From contig CAMBEY010000223.1 in assembly GCA_945865705.1 (NCBI GenBank), forward strand, positions 1 to 5,018: DNA of 5,018 nt, read 5' to 3'. Shown piece by piece: positions 1 to 4,513 of the stretch (positions within the stretch are counted from its first letter, which is position 1; each line of letters starts with the position of its first letter). The position numbers and the translations under genes are program-made. Under the pieces are notes generated by a model. The model saw only the letters and a program-made list of their open reading frames with translations, ran no database searches and had not been told where the DNA came from. The stretch comes from Candidatus Sulfopaludibacter sp. SbA3 (lineage in GTDB: Bacteria > Acidobacteriota > Terriglobia > 2-12-FULL-54-10).

Positions 1-18
1 ATAATCGGGTGCGCGACC

Positions 19-57
19 GGTTGTACAAGCCGGTTGTAGAAGCCTGTTGTAAAAGTA
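19..57. repeat. Three imperfect 13-bp tandem repeats
   Basis: Seen directly: three back-to-back 13-mers, GGTTGTACAAGCC, GGTTGTAGAAGCC and TGTTGTAAAAGTA. The first two differ at one position and the third at four. A 13-bp unit does not keep reading frame, and no credible coding frame crosses it, so this is a non-coding microsatellite-like tract downstream of the small lipoprotein gene. No function is assigned. Confidence 0.5.
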
Positions 58-99
58 TGTCACGCGCTCAAGAGCATTTAGGGGTTCGTGCATCGTGGA

Positions 100-117
100 C
101 GCGCCATTACTGGCGCG
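100..117 (-). terminator. Possible hairpin terminator of the small lipoprotein gene
   Basis: A 7-bp GC-rich stem (CGCGCCA / TGGCGCG) with a 4-nt loop lies about 35 nt past the stop codon of the minus-strand lipoprotein gene. The position suits a transcript end. No run of U follows the stem on that strand, so it is at best a weak or Rho-assisted terminator, or just a stabilising 3' hairpin. Confidence 0.25.
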
Positions 118-151
118 GCTCGGATTAGGCTATAGCATCTACCAAAATACT

Positions 152-400
152 CTAGTTGGTTTGATCGTAAAGATCGCTGCAAAGCGGGAGGCTGCTCAAC
201 GGGGCATCGGCAATCGTCCAACTCCATGTCTTGCACAACTGGCCCGTCTTGGTATCCAGCGCAAAATCGCGGTCCGAAGTGGCCACCGGAACGAATCGTT
301 GATAGGGCTGCGGCAAGGGCGCCGGAGCGGGCGTCTGGGACGAATTGGTGCATCCCTGCAGAATGAGCGCCATCATGAGCGTAAACGCGGCCTTGTTCAT
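152..400 (-). CDS. Small lipoprotein of unknown function
   Basis: An 82-residue protein from the ATG at 400. A longer frame opens at a TTG at 409, but the ATG gives a compact type II signal sequence: M-N-K charged start, hydrophobic stretch at residues 4-14, then the lipobox-like L-Q-G-C with Cys17 as the expected lipidated residue. Q at -2 is less usual. The mature part begins with a Ser/Thr/Pro/Ala-rich linker (about residues 18-34). A short domain follows with the phrases FALDTKTGQLCKTWSW and LPLCSDLY, so two further cysteines could form a disulfide. By established lipoprotein rules it should be anchored to a membrane after Lgt/LspA processing. I do not recognise a characterised family, though short lipoproteins with a 'DTKTGQLCKTW' phrase feel familiar from Acidobacteria. 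The ribosome-binding site is weak. It stands alone, separated from the upstream genes by a repeat and a gene remnant. Confidence 0.72.
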   Translation of the reverse strand: MNKAAFTLMMALILQGCTNSSQTPAPAPLPQPYQRFVPVATSDRDFALDTKTGQLCKTWSWTIADAPLSSLPLCSDLYDQTN

Positions 401-469
401 AGGCTTCAATTTAGCAAAATACCGAGCAAAGCTCCAGAAGAAATAACATTTTGGTAGTGGGTCGGTTGG

Positions 470-536
470 ACCTCAGGGCAGGACTTTTAGCCATGCCGAA
501 CAGACTCGCCTCGCGCTGAGATTTAGTCCCTGAGGT
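470..536. repeat. Degenerate inverted-repeat element (about 67 bp)
   Basis: The segment begins ACCTCAGGG (470-478) and ends with its exact reverse complement CCCTGAGGT (528-536). Inside it, near 477-498, is a decayed hairpin (GGCA..TTTTAGCC..TGCC). It resembles, from memory, the dispersed 'ACCTCAG..GGCACGGCT.TAGCCGTGCC..CTGAGGT' intergenic repeats of Acidobacteria, with substitutions that weaken the inner stem. Its right end lies exactly where the cimA-like reading frame stops resembling its family. Repeat identity needs a genome-wide search; the inverted ends are directly visible. Confidence 0.5.
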
Positions 537-590
537 GCCGTCGCGCCGCGTGGTGTCGTACACGGCGAGAGTTTGTTTTGTATCAGCCAT
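534..590 (-). pseudogene. cimA: 5' remnant of a citramalate synthase-like gene
   Basis: From the ATG at 590 the minus strand encodes 19 residues, MADTKQTLAVYDTTRRDGT. The phrase VYDTT.RDGT at residues 10-19 matches the N-terminal first-strand motif of the DRE-TIM metallolyase family (YDTTLRDG in 2-isopropylmalate, homocitrate and citramalate synthases). DGT rather than DGE points to citramalate synthase, which condenses acetyl-CoA and pyruvate for isoleucine synthesis. The motif sits at the usual distance from the start, and AAGG lies 4 nt upstream as a weak Shine-Dalgarno. After residue 19 the frame runs into the inverted-repeat element at 470-536 and encodes unrelated residues to a stop at 411. 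The usual Leu is Arg here, a one-base change from CTG to CGG. The full protein should be about 500 residues, so only a non-functional stub remains. Assignment rests on a short motif. Confidence 0.5.
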
Positions 591-697
591 ATAGCCTTGT
601 GCCCTGACTGCCCTAATGGGGGCAATCTCCGCACTCATTCGCGGGCAGGGAAGAAACAGTTAGGAGTCTATTGGATACGCCTCAGGAGGCTGGCGGC

Positions 698-982
698 TCA
701 AGCGGGGCTACCCAAGGTACCAGACAACTTGCTATCTTCTGATTTCTCAATCTTGAAAAGAAGTGTTTTGAAATGGCCGTTCGCACACTCTTTGTCTATC
801 TCAAGGTGCCTGACCATCTGTCTTACATGGCCGATCTCAATATCCTTGGCTTTTGGTAATGAGGGAAACGTCTTACTATTGTAGCGCACGATTCTGAAAT
901 GAGTTTTAAGGGCAATAGAATATCCCTTGGCGCAGTTTTCAAGCATTTTGATAACTGCGTCAAGGGGAAGAGATACCGACAT
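698..982 (-). CDS. HicA-like small protein, putative toxin of a TA pair
   Basis: A 94-residue basic protein starting at ATG 982, 2 nt after the stop of the gene before it, so the two are very probably translationally coupled. The layout matches the HicA double-stranded-RNA-binding-like fold. A helix (residues 8-18, DAVIKMLENCA) is followed by a strand with Thr-His (LKTHFRIVRYNSKTF, His28), where HicA has its catalytic 'GSH' histidine. Next comes a Pro-containing turn (PSLPKAKDIEIG) and a last helix (HVRQMVRHLEID) resembling HicA 'GTLRSILKQAGI'. HicA toxins are ribosome-independent mRNA interferases. The Gly-Ser before His is replaced by Lys-Thr, and the protein is longer than the usual 60-80 residues, with a tail of about 30 (ECANGHFKTLLF..). 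It is therefore a divergent relative at best, and RNase activity is inference. The last dozen codons could come from a fused repeat. Codons are more AT-rich than in flanking genes. Confidence 0.6.
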   Translation of the reverse strand: MSVSLPLDAVIKMLENCAKGYSIALKTHFRIVRYNSKTFPSLPKAKDIEIGHVRQMVRHLEIDKECANGHFKTLLFKIEKSEDSKLSGTLGSPA

Positions 983-984
983 CG

Positions 985-1497
985 CTATGCTGCCATTTGC
1001 TCTGGTGCTGGGATGAAATACGTGTCAGAGATGTTGTCGCTCGGCATAAAGCGCCTATTTGCGAGATCTAGTCGTTCGACTGATATCTGTGTCGGCCGAG
1101 TTTCAGGTCTAGCTTTGGTCAGATCTGAGAATGGCTTCTCTGGTTCGAACCCTCTGGCTCTTATTAGTTGAAAAGCTTCTTCCCATCGCGTTTCCTGTTC
1201 AGGGTTCGGTTCATTGTAGAATGCCTCTACTAAGGCCCTAAACGACTCGAAATCCTTGGCCTCTTCAGCTAAATCAAACAATACATGCTCATAGCGAGTT
1301 CGGAACTTGGAAAATGCAACAGGTGGATTTTCTCCTGTTTCTGAGAGGGCTGAAGGGCGGACGCCATACATCCACCACTCACCATCCTCCAGTTCAGCAG
1401 TCAGCCTTCCTGACAGGGTTATGCCAGCCATGAAACCATTTCCGGAAATAGTGTCCCGAAATGTGAACATTAGGGGATAGACAGGGTTTCCGTTCAT
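985..1497 (-). CDS. Long HicB-like protein, putative antitoxin of a TA pair
   Basis: A 170-residue protein from ATG 1497, which has AGGAG 11 nt upstream. The frame is open back to a GTG at 1557 (190 residues), but that start lies inside the 56-bp palindrome and its AGGA is only 3 nt away, so I prefer the ATG. Numbering from the GTG: a beta region NGFMAGITLSGRLTAE (40-55), then DGEWWMYGVRPSAL (58-71), a helix AFSKFRTRYEHVLFDLAEEA (81-100) and FESFRALVEAFYNE (103-116). This matches the HicB plan of a strand-rich partial RNase H fold followed by a helix. The C-terminal third (RFMPSDN..PEQMAA) has no helix-turn-helix or ribbon-helix-helix that I can identify. Classical HicB antitoxins are shorter and follow hicA; here the order is reversed. 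Expected role, by inference: bind and neutralise the HicA-like protein encoded 2 nt downstream. Confidence 0.6.
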   Translation of the reverse strand: MNGNPVYPLMFTFRDTISGNGFMAGITLSGRLTAELEDGEWWMYGVRPSALSETGENPPVAFSKFRTRYEHVLFDLAEEAKDFESFRALVEAFYNEPNPEQETRWEEAFQLIRARGFEPEKPFSDLTKARPETRPTQISVERLDLANRRFMPSDNISDTYFIPAPEQMAA

Positions 1498-1549
1498 TAG
1501 CAATTTGTCTCCTAGAGAAAGTCTGCCGGGTTTGGGGGAAAATTTCCAT

Positions 1550-1605
1550 TCAAGCACGGTTCCTAAGGCGATGCGCTAGCGCATCGCCTTAGGAACCGTG
1601 CTTGA
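1550..1605. repeat. Perfect 56-bp palindrome, no spacer
   Basis: Every base from 1550 to 1577 pairs with its mirror from 1578 to 1605; the centre is GCGCT|AGCGC. On the minus strand it lies in the leader of the HicB-like gene, between the predicted promoter and the preferred ATG, and it contains the alternative GTG start. As RNA it would form a 28-bp hairpin just before the AGGAG at 1509-1513. It could be a regulatory hairpin or operator, an inserted dispersed repeat, or an assembly artefact. No U tract follows on either strand, so a simple intrinsic terminator is unlikely. Confidence 0.9.
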
Positions 1606-1636
1606 TTCGTGAATACATAACTCTGCTGTTGAGTGT

Positions 1637-1665
1637 AGCATACTGTATCGGTCGTGATGTGGTAA
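1637..1665 (-). promoter_or_regulatory. Candidate promoter of the HicB/HicA-like operon
   Basis: On the minus strand, TTACCA (1665-1660) and TATGCT (1642-1637) are separated by 17 nt; each matches four of six sigma-70 consensus bases. Transcription would begin near 1630, giving a leader of about 130 nt to the ATG at 1497 that includes the whole 56-bp palindrome. Acidobacterial promoters need not follow the E. coli consensus, so confidence is modest. Confidence 0.35.
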
Positions 1666-1693
1666 GCCATTGATAAAATTGGCTAAATTTCTA

Positions 1694-1723
1694 TTGACAA
1701 GATTCCTGAAAGCTAGTCATAAC
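1694..1723 (+). promoter_or_regulatory. Candidate plus-strand promoter
   Basis: A perfect TTGACA (1694-1699) is followed after 18 nt by CATAAC (1718-1723, four of six bases). The expected start point, near 1730, coincides with the first arm of a 7-bp stem that closes a 57-nt foldable segment. No protein-coding gene follows on this strand, so if active it would make a small RNA. Confidence 0.25.
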
Positions 1724-1730
1724 AGCCAGC

Positions 1731-1787
1731 GACATTCGGGGATCTAGCCAACGGCCTTTGGAGTCGGACTCCCAATCAGTGAATGTC
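1731..1787 (+). ncRNA. Possible small structured RNA (57 nt)
   Basis: The arms GACATTC (1731-1737) and GAATGTC (1781-1787) form a 7-bp closing stem. Inside is a hairpin GGAGT-CGG-ACTCC (1760-1772). The segment begins where the candidate plus-strand promoter would start transcription. It is superficially tRNA-like in having a 7-bp outer stem, but there is no room for a D arm and no TTC-containing T loop, so it is not a tRNA. There is no clear terminator. No known RNA family is recognised. Confidence 0.2.
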
Positions 1788-1982
1788 CTGCCCCAATTCA
1801 AAGCCCCTTTCAAGCAATTACATCGACAAAATGGTCGAACAATTCAAACCGGGCAATTTCCATTGGGCGTAAGCAGCTATGTTGTAGTCAAAAAATGCCT
1901 GATTAAGTTGAAGCATGGGAAGCAGAGAAGCTACATTGCAAGCCGTGTATTGCAATGCTGGATGATGAGTAACCAATACAGA

Positions 1983-2930
1983 TCAGCGCGATTCCAGGAC
2001 AAACTTCACGTTGCGCTCTTTGTTCAATTGTTGCGTCAGGGTCAGGTCGAGTTGCGAGATCGAGATGGGTGTGCGCAGGCCGTCTGCGGTCTCGTACCAG
2101 ACCGTCTCGCCCTCCAGCCAATACGATTTTACCAGCACGATGGTACGGTCCTTGAAGACCAGCAGCGTGAGATTTGTGGTAGAGGATTGAGTGGAAGCTC
2201 CCGTGGAACTGCTCACCGAGCCGTAGGGGCCGGCCTGCGGCAAAGGTTGCAGGGGCTGCGCGGCGAGGCCGGTCTGCTGGGCAGGCTGATTCGGATTGCC
2301 CGCGGACGGTGTCTGCGCCTCGGTGCCCTGCGTATTGATTACGTAAGGGACGTAATACGGAAGCAGATAGTAAGTGGGCGCGTAACCGTTCGGAGGCCAG
2401 TGACGTTGATCCCGGCCAGCGCCGCCGCGCGGGCCGCCGCGACCGCCGTCGGGATCCCACGGCACGATGCCGGGGCCGTCCGATGACGACCAACCGGGAA
2501 ATGGTCCAGTCGCGCCGCCGGGATTATTCACATCACGATAGCCGCCGAAGGGAGTCATGCGCGGATCGGCGGGCGAAGCCGGGGAAGGTTGTGGCGTCAT
2601 GGGCAGGGGTTGCTTGCCGGGCATGATGTCGGGCTGGCCCGGATGATTCACGCCGCGCGCGCCCGGCAGCACGCCCGGCGATGGCTGGATGCGCCAGCCG
2701 ACGTTGTTGCCGAGACGCGATGGAAAACTGTTCTGGTGCGCTGGAGCAGGGGTGGCCGCTGGAGTCGTCGCGGGGGCATCGCCGCCTGGCGGCTTCGCGT
2801 TGGGATCGCTGGACGCACCACCGGGCCGATTGATGGAGCGGCCTCCGGAAGATTGCGCGAAACCCGGCAGCGCAGCGAGCGCCGACAGCAAGACCAGAAT
2901 GAGAGCGTGAGACGAAATACGACGGGACAT
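1983..2930 (-). CDS. Secreted Gly/Pro-rich protein with small C-terminal domain
   Basis: A 315-residue protein from ATG 2930, preceded by AGGGGGTG about 6 nt upstream. A GTG at 2939 in the same frame falls within this ribosome-binding region and is rejected. Residues 1-25 are a Sec signal peptide: MSRR start, hydrophobic core, cleavage after G-F-A. About residues 26-250 are low complexity, rich in Pro, Gly, Asn, Ser and Gln. They include three spaced 'NxPG' units (INRPGG near 33, VNHPGQ near 94, VNNPGG near 134), a Gly/Arg-rich patch and a Tyr/Pro cluster YAPTYYLLPYYVPYV. The last 64 residues look like a folded beta-rich domain (LLVFKDRTIVLVKSYWLEGETVWYETADG) ending in a helix with QLDLTLTQQLNKERNV. 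Similar tails occur in exported Acidobacteria proteins of unknown role. Expected location is the periplasm or cell surface, and function is unknown. The gene stands alone, downstream of an inverted-repeat element. Confidence 0.82.
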   Translation of the reverse strand: MSRRISSHALILVLLSALAALPGFAQSSGGRSINRPGGASSDPNAKPPGGDAPATTPAATPAPAHQNSFPSRLGNNVGWRIQPSPGVLPGARGVNHPGQPDIMPGKQPLPMTPQPSPASPADPRMTPFGGYRDVNNPGGATGPFPGWSSSDGPGIVPWDPDGGRGGPRGGAGRDQRHWPPNGYAPTYYLLPYYVPYVINTQGTEAQTPSAGNPNQPAQQTGLAAQPLQPLPQAGPYGSVSSSTGASTQSSTTNLTLLVFKDRTIVLVKSYWLEGETVWYETADGLRTPISISQLDLTLTQQLNKERNVKFVLESR

Positions 2931-2952
2931 GATGAACACCCCCTATAGGTCC

Positions 2953-2981
2953 AGCCTACGCCAGTGGAGAGGGAATCTCAA
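2953..2981 (-). promoter_or_regulatory. Weak candidate promoter of the Gly/Pro-rich protein gene
   Basis: TTGAGA (2981-2976) and TAGGCT (2958-2953) on the minus strand are separated by 17 nt. The -35 matches four and the -10 only three of six consensus bases. Transcription would start near 2946, leaving a very short leader of about 16 nt that still carries the AGGGGG ribosome-binding site. Confidence 0.2.
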
Positions 2982-2999
2982 TGCCGCAAACGATGCCGC

Positions 3000-3176
3000 G
3001 AACAGTGCCGCGCGCGTGAGCAAGCGGGCCAATGGAAAAACCATCCCCCGGCCGCCCCGGCCCCCCGGCCCCTGATGCCCCCCGTGCTCGAACGCGACGT
3101 CATTTTGAATCCCAACCGTTGACGTCCGGGGCATTGTGTTCCATCGGCCCGCTCGCTCACGCGCGCGGCACTGTTC
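3000..3176. repeat. 177-bp element with 38-bp terminal inverted repeats
   Basis: The left arm (3000-3037, starting GAACAGTGCCGCGCGCGTGA) is the reverse complement of the right arm (3139-3176) at 36 of 38 positions. Beyond the arms a further TGCCG pairs after a one-base bulge. The 101-bp centre is very C-rich at its left and contains a second nested pairing (ATGCCCC with GGGGCAT). It carries no credible gene. It fills most of the spacer between two minus-strand genes. The form fits a non-autonomous MITE-like element or a large REP/BIME-type repeat; no target-site duplication is evident. On RNA it would form a large hairpin that may protect or end the transcript from the right. Confidence 0.75.
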
Positions 3177-3195
3177 CGGCACTGGCACGGCCGCG

Positions 3196-4104
3196 CTACT
3201 GCTTCACGGGCGGGGTGTCGGCTTCGTCGCCGTAGGTGATGTTGATGTCGCTCTTGAACTGCTTGTAGTCCTCGTAGCGGACGATCATGCGGATGCGCAC
3301 CGGGCCGGTCTTGAAGTGCAGGGTGTCGTCGGCGCCGGTCCAGGTGGGGAACCAGTATTTGCCGTCAATCTGCTCGCGGTAGGTCTCAAAGCGCGGGAAG
3401 AGATTCTCCGCGCTGCCGCGAATGTCCGGCACGGCCTTGCCGTAGGTTTTCACGATCTGCAGGTCGCGCTCATCCACCCAAACAATGCCGTCGAAGTAGC
3501 GCTCGCCCTTTTCCATTACCTTGGGGCCGACGCGAAACGCATAGGTATCCAACTCGTCCACTCTCTGGCGACCTTGATAGCGCACATCGTACTTCAAGAG
3601 GTCCTCGGAGTTCAGCACAAAGGGCTGGATGCCGCGCAAATCGCGCTCATCCTCCGGGCTGATGCTGATGCGGCGCAGAGTGGAGATGGGCGCGAAGACC
3701 ACTTTCTCGGTGCGCCGGCCTTGCGCGGAAAAAATGATGTCCGACTCGACCGTGTACATGCGACCGCCGCCCTTGCCCTCGTCGTCCAGCTCTTCCACCT
3801 TGATGATTTGGCGATAGGTGTAGTTCTCCCGCGCCTTCTGGAAGAGAGTTTCATTCTCTGCGAACTTGCGGATGATCTCCTGTATCTGGGGGGTCGACGG
3901 CGCGGGCCGCGCCGGAGGTTTGGCCGCGGCGACAGGCTCGGTCGTAGCGGCGGCGGAATTGGCTGGCGCGGCTGGGGGAGCGGGCGGGTCCTGCGCGCGC
4001 AGCGTCGCGAGCAGCGTCACGGGCAGCGGCGGGCCAGGCAATCCCACAATCATGCCCAGCGCCAATGCGCTGCCAGCTAGAAATTGCATGCGAATCTTCA
4101 TCAT
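3196..4104 (-). CDS. Exported LolA/LolB-like protein (outer-membrane lipoprotein-sorting type)
   Basis: A 302-residue protein from ATG 4104, with GAGGA 8 nt upstream. The frame extends to a TTG at 4167, but the extra 21 residues are not signal-like. Residues 1-37 are a signal peptide (MMKIRM, hydrophobic stretch, cleavage near L-R-A|QD). Residues 38-72 form an Ala/Pro-rich linker. The rest is a beta-strand-rich domain starting with a helix (IQEIIRKFAENE) and the phrase ARENYTYRQIIKVEELD. Later signatures are YFDGIVWVDERDLQIVKTYG, an IDGKYWFPTWTGADD segment, and VRIRMIVRYEDYKQF. These repeated meandering strands, with the 'vW.D.rdlqivk..gk' and 'Yr..idGkyWfP' phrases, resemble the LolA/LolB superfamily proteins abundant in Acidobacteria. 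LolA-type proteins bind lipids or lipoprotein acyl chains in the periplasm; the actual ligand here is unknown. There is no lipobox Cys, so it should be soluble in the periplasm. No operon partner is visible. Confidence 0.85.
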   Translation of the reverse strand: MMKIRMQFLAGSALALGMIVGLPGPPLPVTLLATLRAQDPPAPPAAPANSAAATTEPVAAAKPPARPAPSTPQIQEIIRKFAENETLFQKARENYTYRQIIKVEELDDEGKGGGRMYTVESDIIFSAQGRRTEKVVFAPISTLRRISISPEDERDLRGIQPFVLNSEDLLKYDVRYQGRQRVDELDTYAFRVGPKVMEKGERYFDGIVWVDERDLQIVKTYGKAVPDIRGSAENLFPRFETYREQIDGKYWFPTWTGADDTLHFKTGPVRIRMIVRYEDYKQFKSDINITYGDEADTPPVKQ

Positions 4105-4183
4105 CCTAATCTTCCTCACTACCACCTGCCCGATAGGACGCTGTAGCGTCTCTCCAGGTTGCACCAACCCGTAACCTTCTGTC

Positions 4184-4266
4184 GCCCCTACGGGGCTTAT
4201 CCCGCCATCGCGCGTGGAACCCCGGGCTTACGCCCGGGGCTACTATCTTATCGCCCCTGCCGGGGC
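4184..4266. repeat. Cluster of three GC-rich hairpins
   Basis: Three hairpins lie in a row: GCCCC-TAC-GGGGC (4184-4196), an 8-bp stem CCCCGGGC-TTAC-GCCCGGGG (4220-4239), and GCCCC-TGCC-GGGGC (4253-4266). The 3' flanks are alike (CTTAT, CTACTA, CTACAA), which suggests related units. This pattern ('cccctacggggc', 'ggcttacgcccgg') is, from memory, a common dispersed intergenic repeat in Acidobacteria and Planctomycetes. It lies in the likely leader of the LolA-like gene or the trailer of the methyltransferase gene. Confidence 0.65.
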
Positions 4267-4397
4267 TACAAAATAGAGCATATAACCGCTGACTCCCGTA
4301 TCCAAATCTTCTGACTCCTGGGTAGTGGATCAGTTTGAAATTTCCCAGACATTCAGCCAGACAATCAACCGGAAATTCAAAACGACATTTAGAACGC

Positions 4398-4479
4398 TGT
4401 CATCCTGAGCGCAGTGAAGGATATGCTTTGCTGCTGCGAAGAAAGTAAAAGCATATCCTTCACTGCGCTCAGGATGACA
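4398..4479. repeat. 32-bp inverted repeat of the GTCATCCTGAGCGCAGTGAAGG type
   Basis: The arm 4398-4429 (TGTCATCCTGAGCGCAGTGA, then AGGATATGCTTT) is the perfect reverse complement of 4448-4479, with an 18-nt loop. The core phrase is close to the dispersed 'GTCATTCTGAGCGAAGCGAAGAAT' intergenic repeat that I recall from Acidobacteria and several other phyla. Here two copies face each other in a head-to-head pair, a BIME-like arrangement. The hairpin could serve as a bidirectional transcript end, but it has no U tract. Confidence 0.8.
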
Positions 4480-4513
4480 ACGCTATTTCACGGTTAGGGA
4501 AATTCAACGGAGC

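Larger units (their letters stand above)
1606..1982. other. AT-rich intergenic spacer, no gene found
   Basis: This 377-bp stretch lies between the palindrome and the 3' end of the Gly/Pro-rich secreted protein gene. I find no coding frame with a ribosome-binding site and a recognisable product. It holds a candidate minus-strand promoter for the HicB/HicA-like operon (1637-1665), a candidate plus-strand promoter (1694-1723) and a foldable segment just downstream of it (1731-1787). From about 1790 to 1982 I see nothing further. Its composition resembles the TA-like operon more than the GC-rich gene on its right, so it probably belongs to the same foreign segment. Confidence 0.5.

Noticed and set aside
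95..457. Plus-strand frame opposite the small lipoprotein gene
   Set aside because: Arg/Gly-rich noise with no ribosome-binding site. The opposite strand encodes a clear type II signal sequence with a lipobox.
411..587. Intact small protein starting with the cimA-like N-terminus
   Set aside because: After the first 19 residues the frame is encoded by a dispersed-type inverted repeat and ends soon after, so a functional gene product is unlikely.
573..884. Plus-strand open frame opposite the HicA-like gene
   Set aside because: No ribosome-binding site and no recognisable protein features. The minus-strand frame fits an operon with a 2-nt gap.
1550..1605. Intrinsic transcription terminator
   Set aside because: The hairpin is strong, but neither strand has a run of T after it, and on the minus strand it would lie before the operon it belongs to.
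1731..1787. tRNA gene or tRNA 3' end as an integration site
   Set aside because: A 7-bp closing stem and, on the minus strand, an AAGGCCGTTGG phrase look tRNA-like. But there is no space for a D arm, the T loop lacks TTC and its stem does not pair, and the possible anticodon stem has a mismatch.
1758..2486. Plus-strand open frame of 242 codons
   Set aside because: Most of it is antisense to the Gly/Pro-rich secreted protein gene in a GC-rich region, with Arg/Gly/Ala-rich noise typical of shadow frames. No ribosome-binding site or family signature.
3136..4080. Plus-strand open frame of 314 codons, rich in Ala, Val and Leu
   Set aside because: It is the antisense of the LolA-like gene. The minus-strand protein has a signal peptide, ribosome-binding site and recognisable domain; the plus-strand frame starts inside the right arm of the inverted-repeat element.
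4398..4479. Insertion sequence ends or a CRISPR repeat unit
   Set aside because: Only two arms in opposite orientation around an 18-nt loop; there is no transposase gene between them and no regular spacer series. No CRISPR-like array occurs anywhere in the window.
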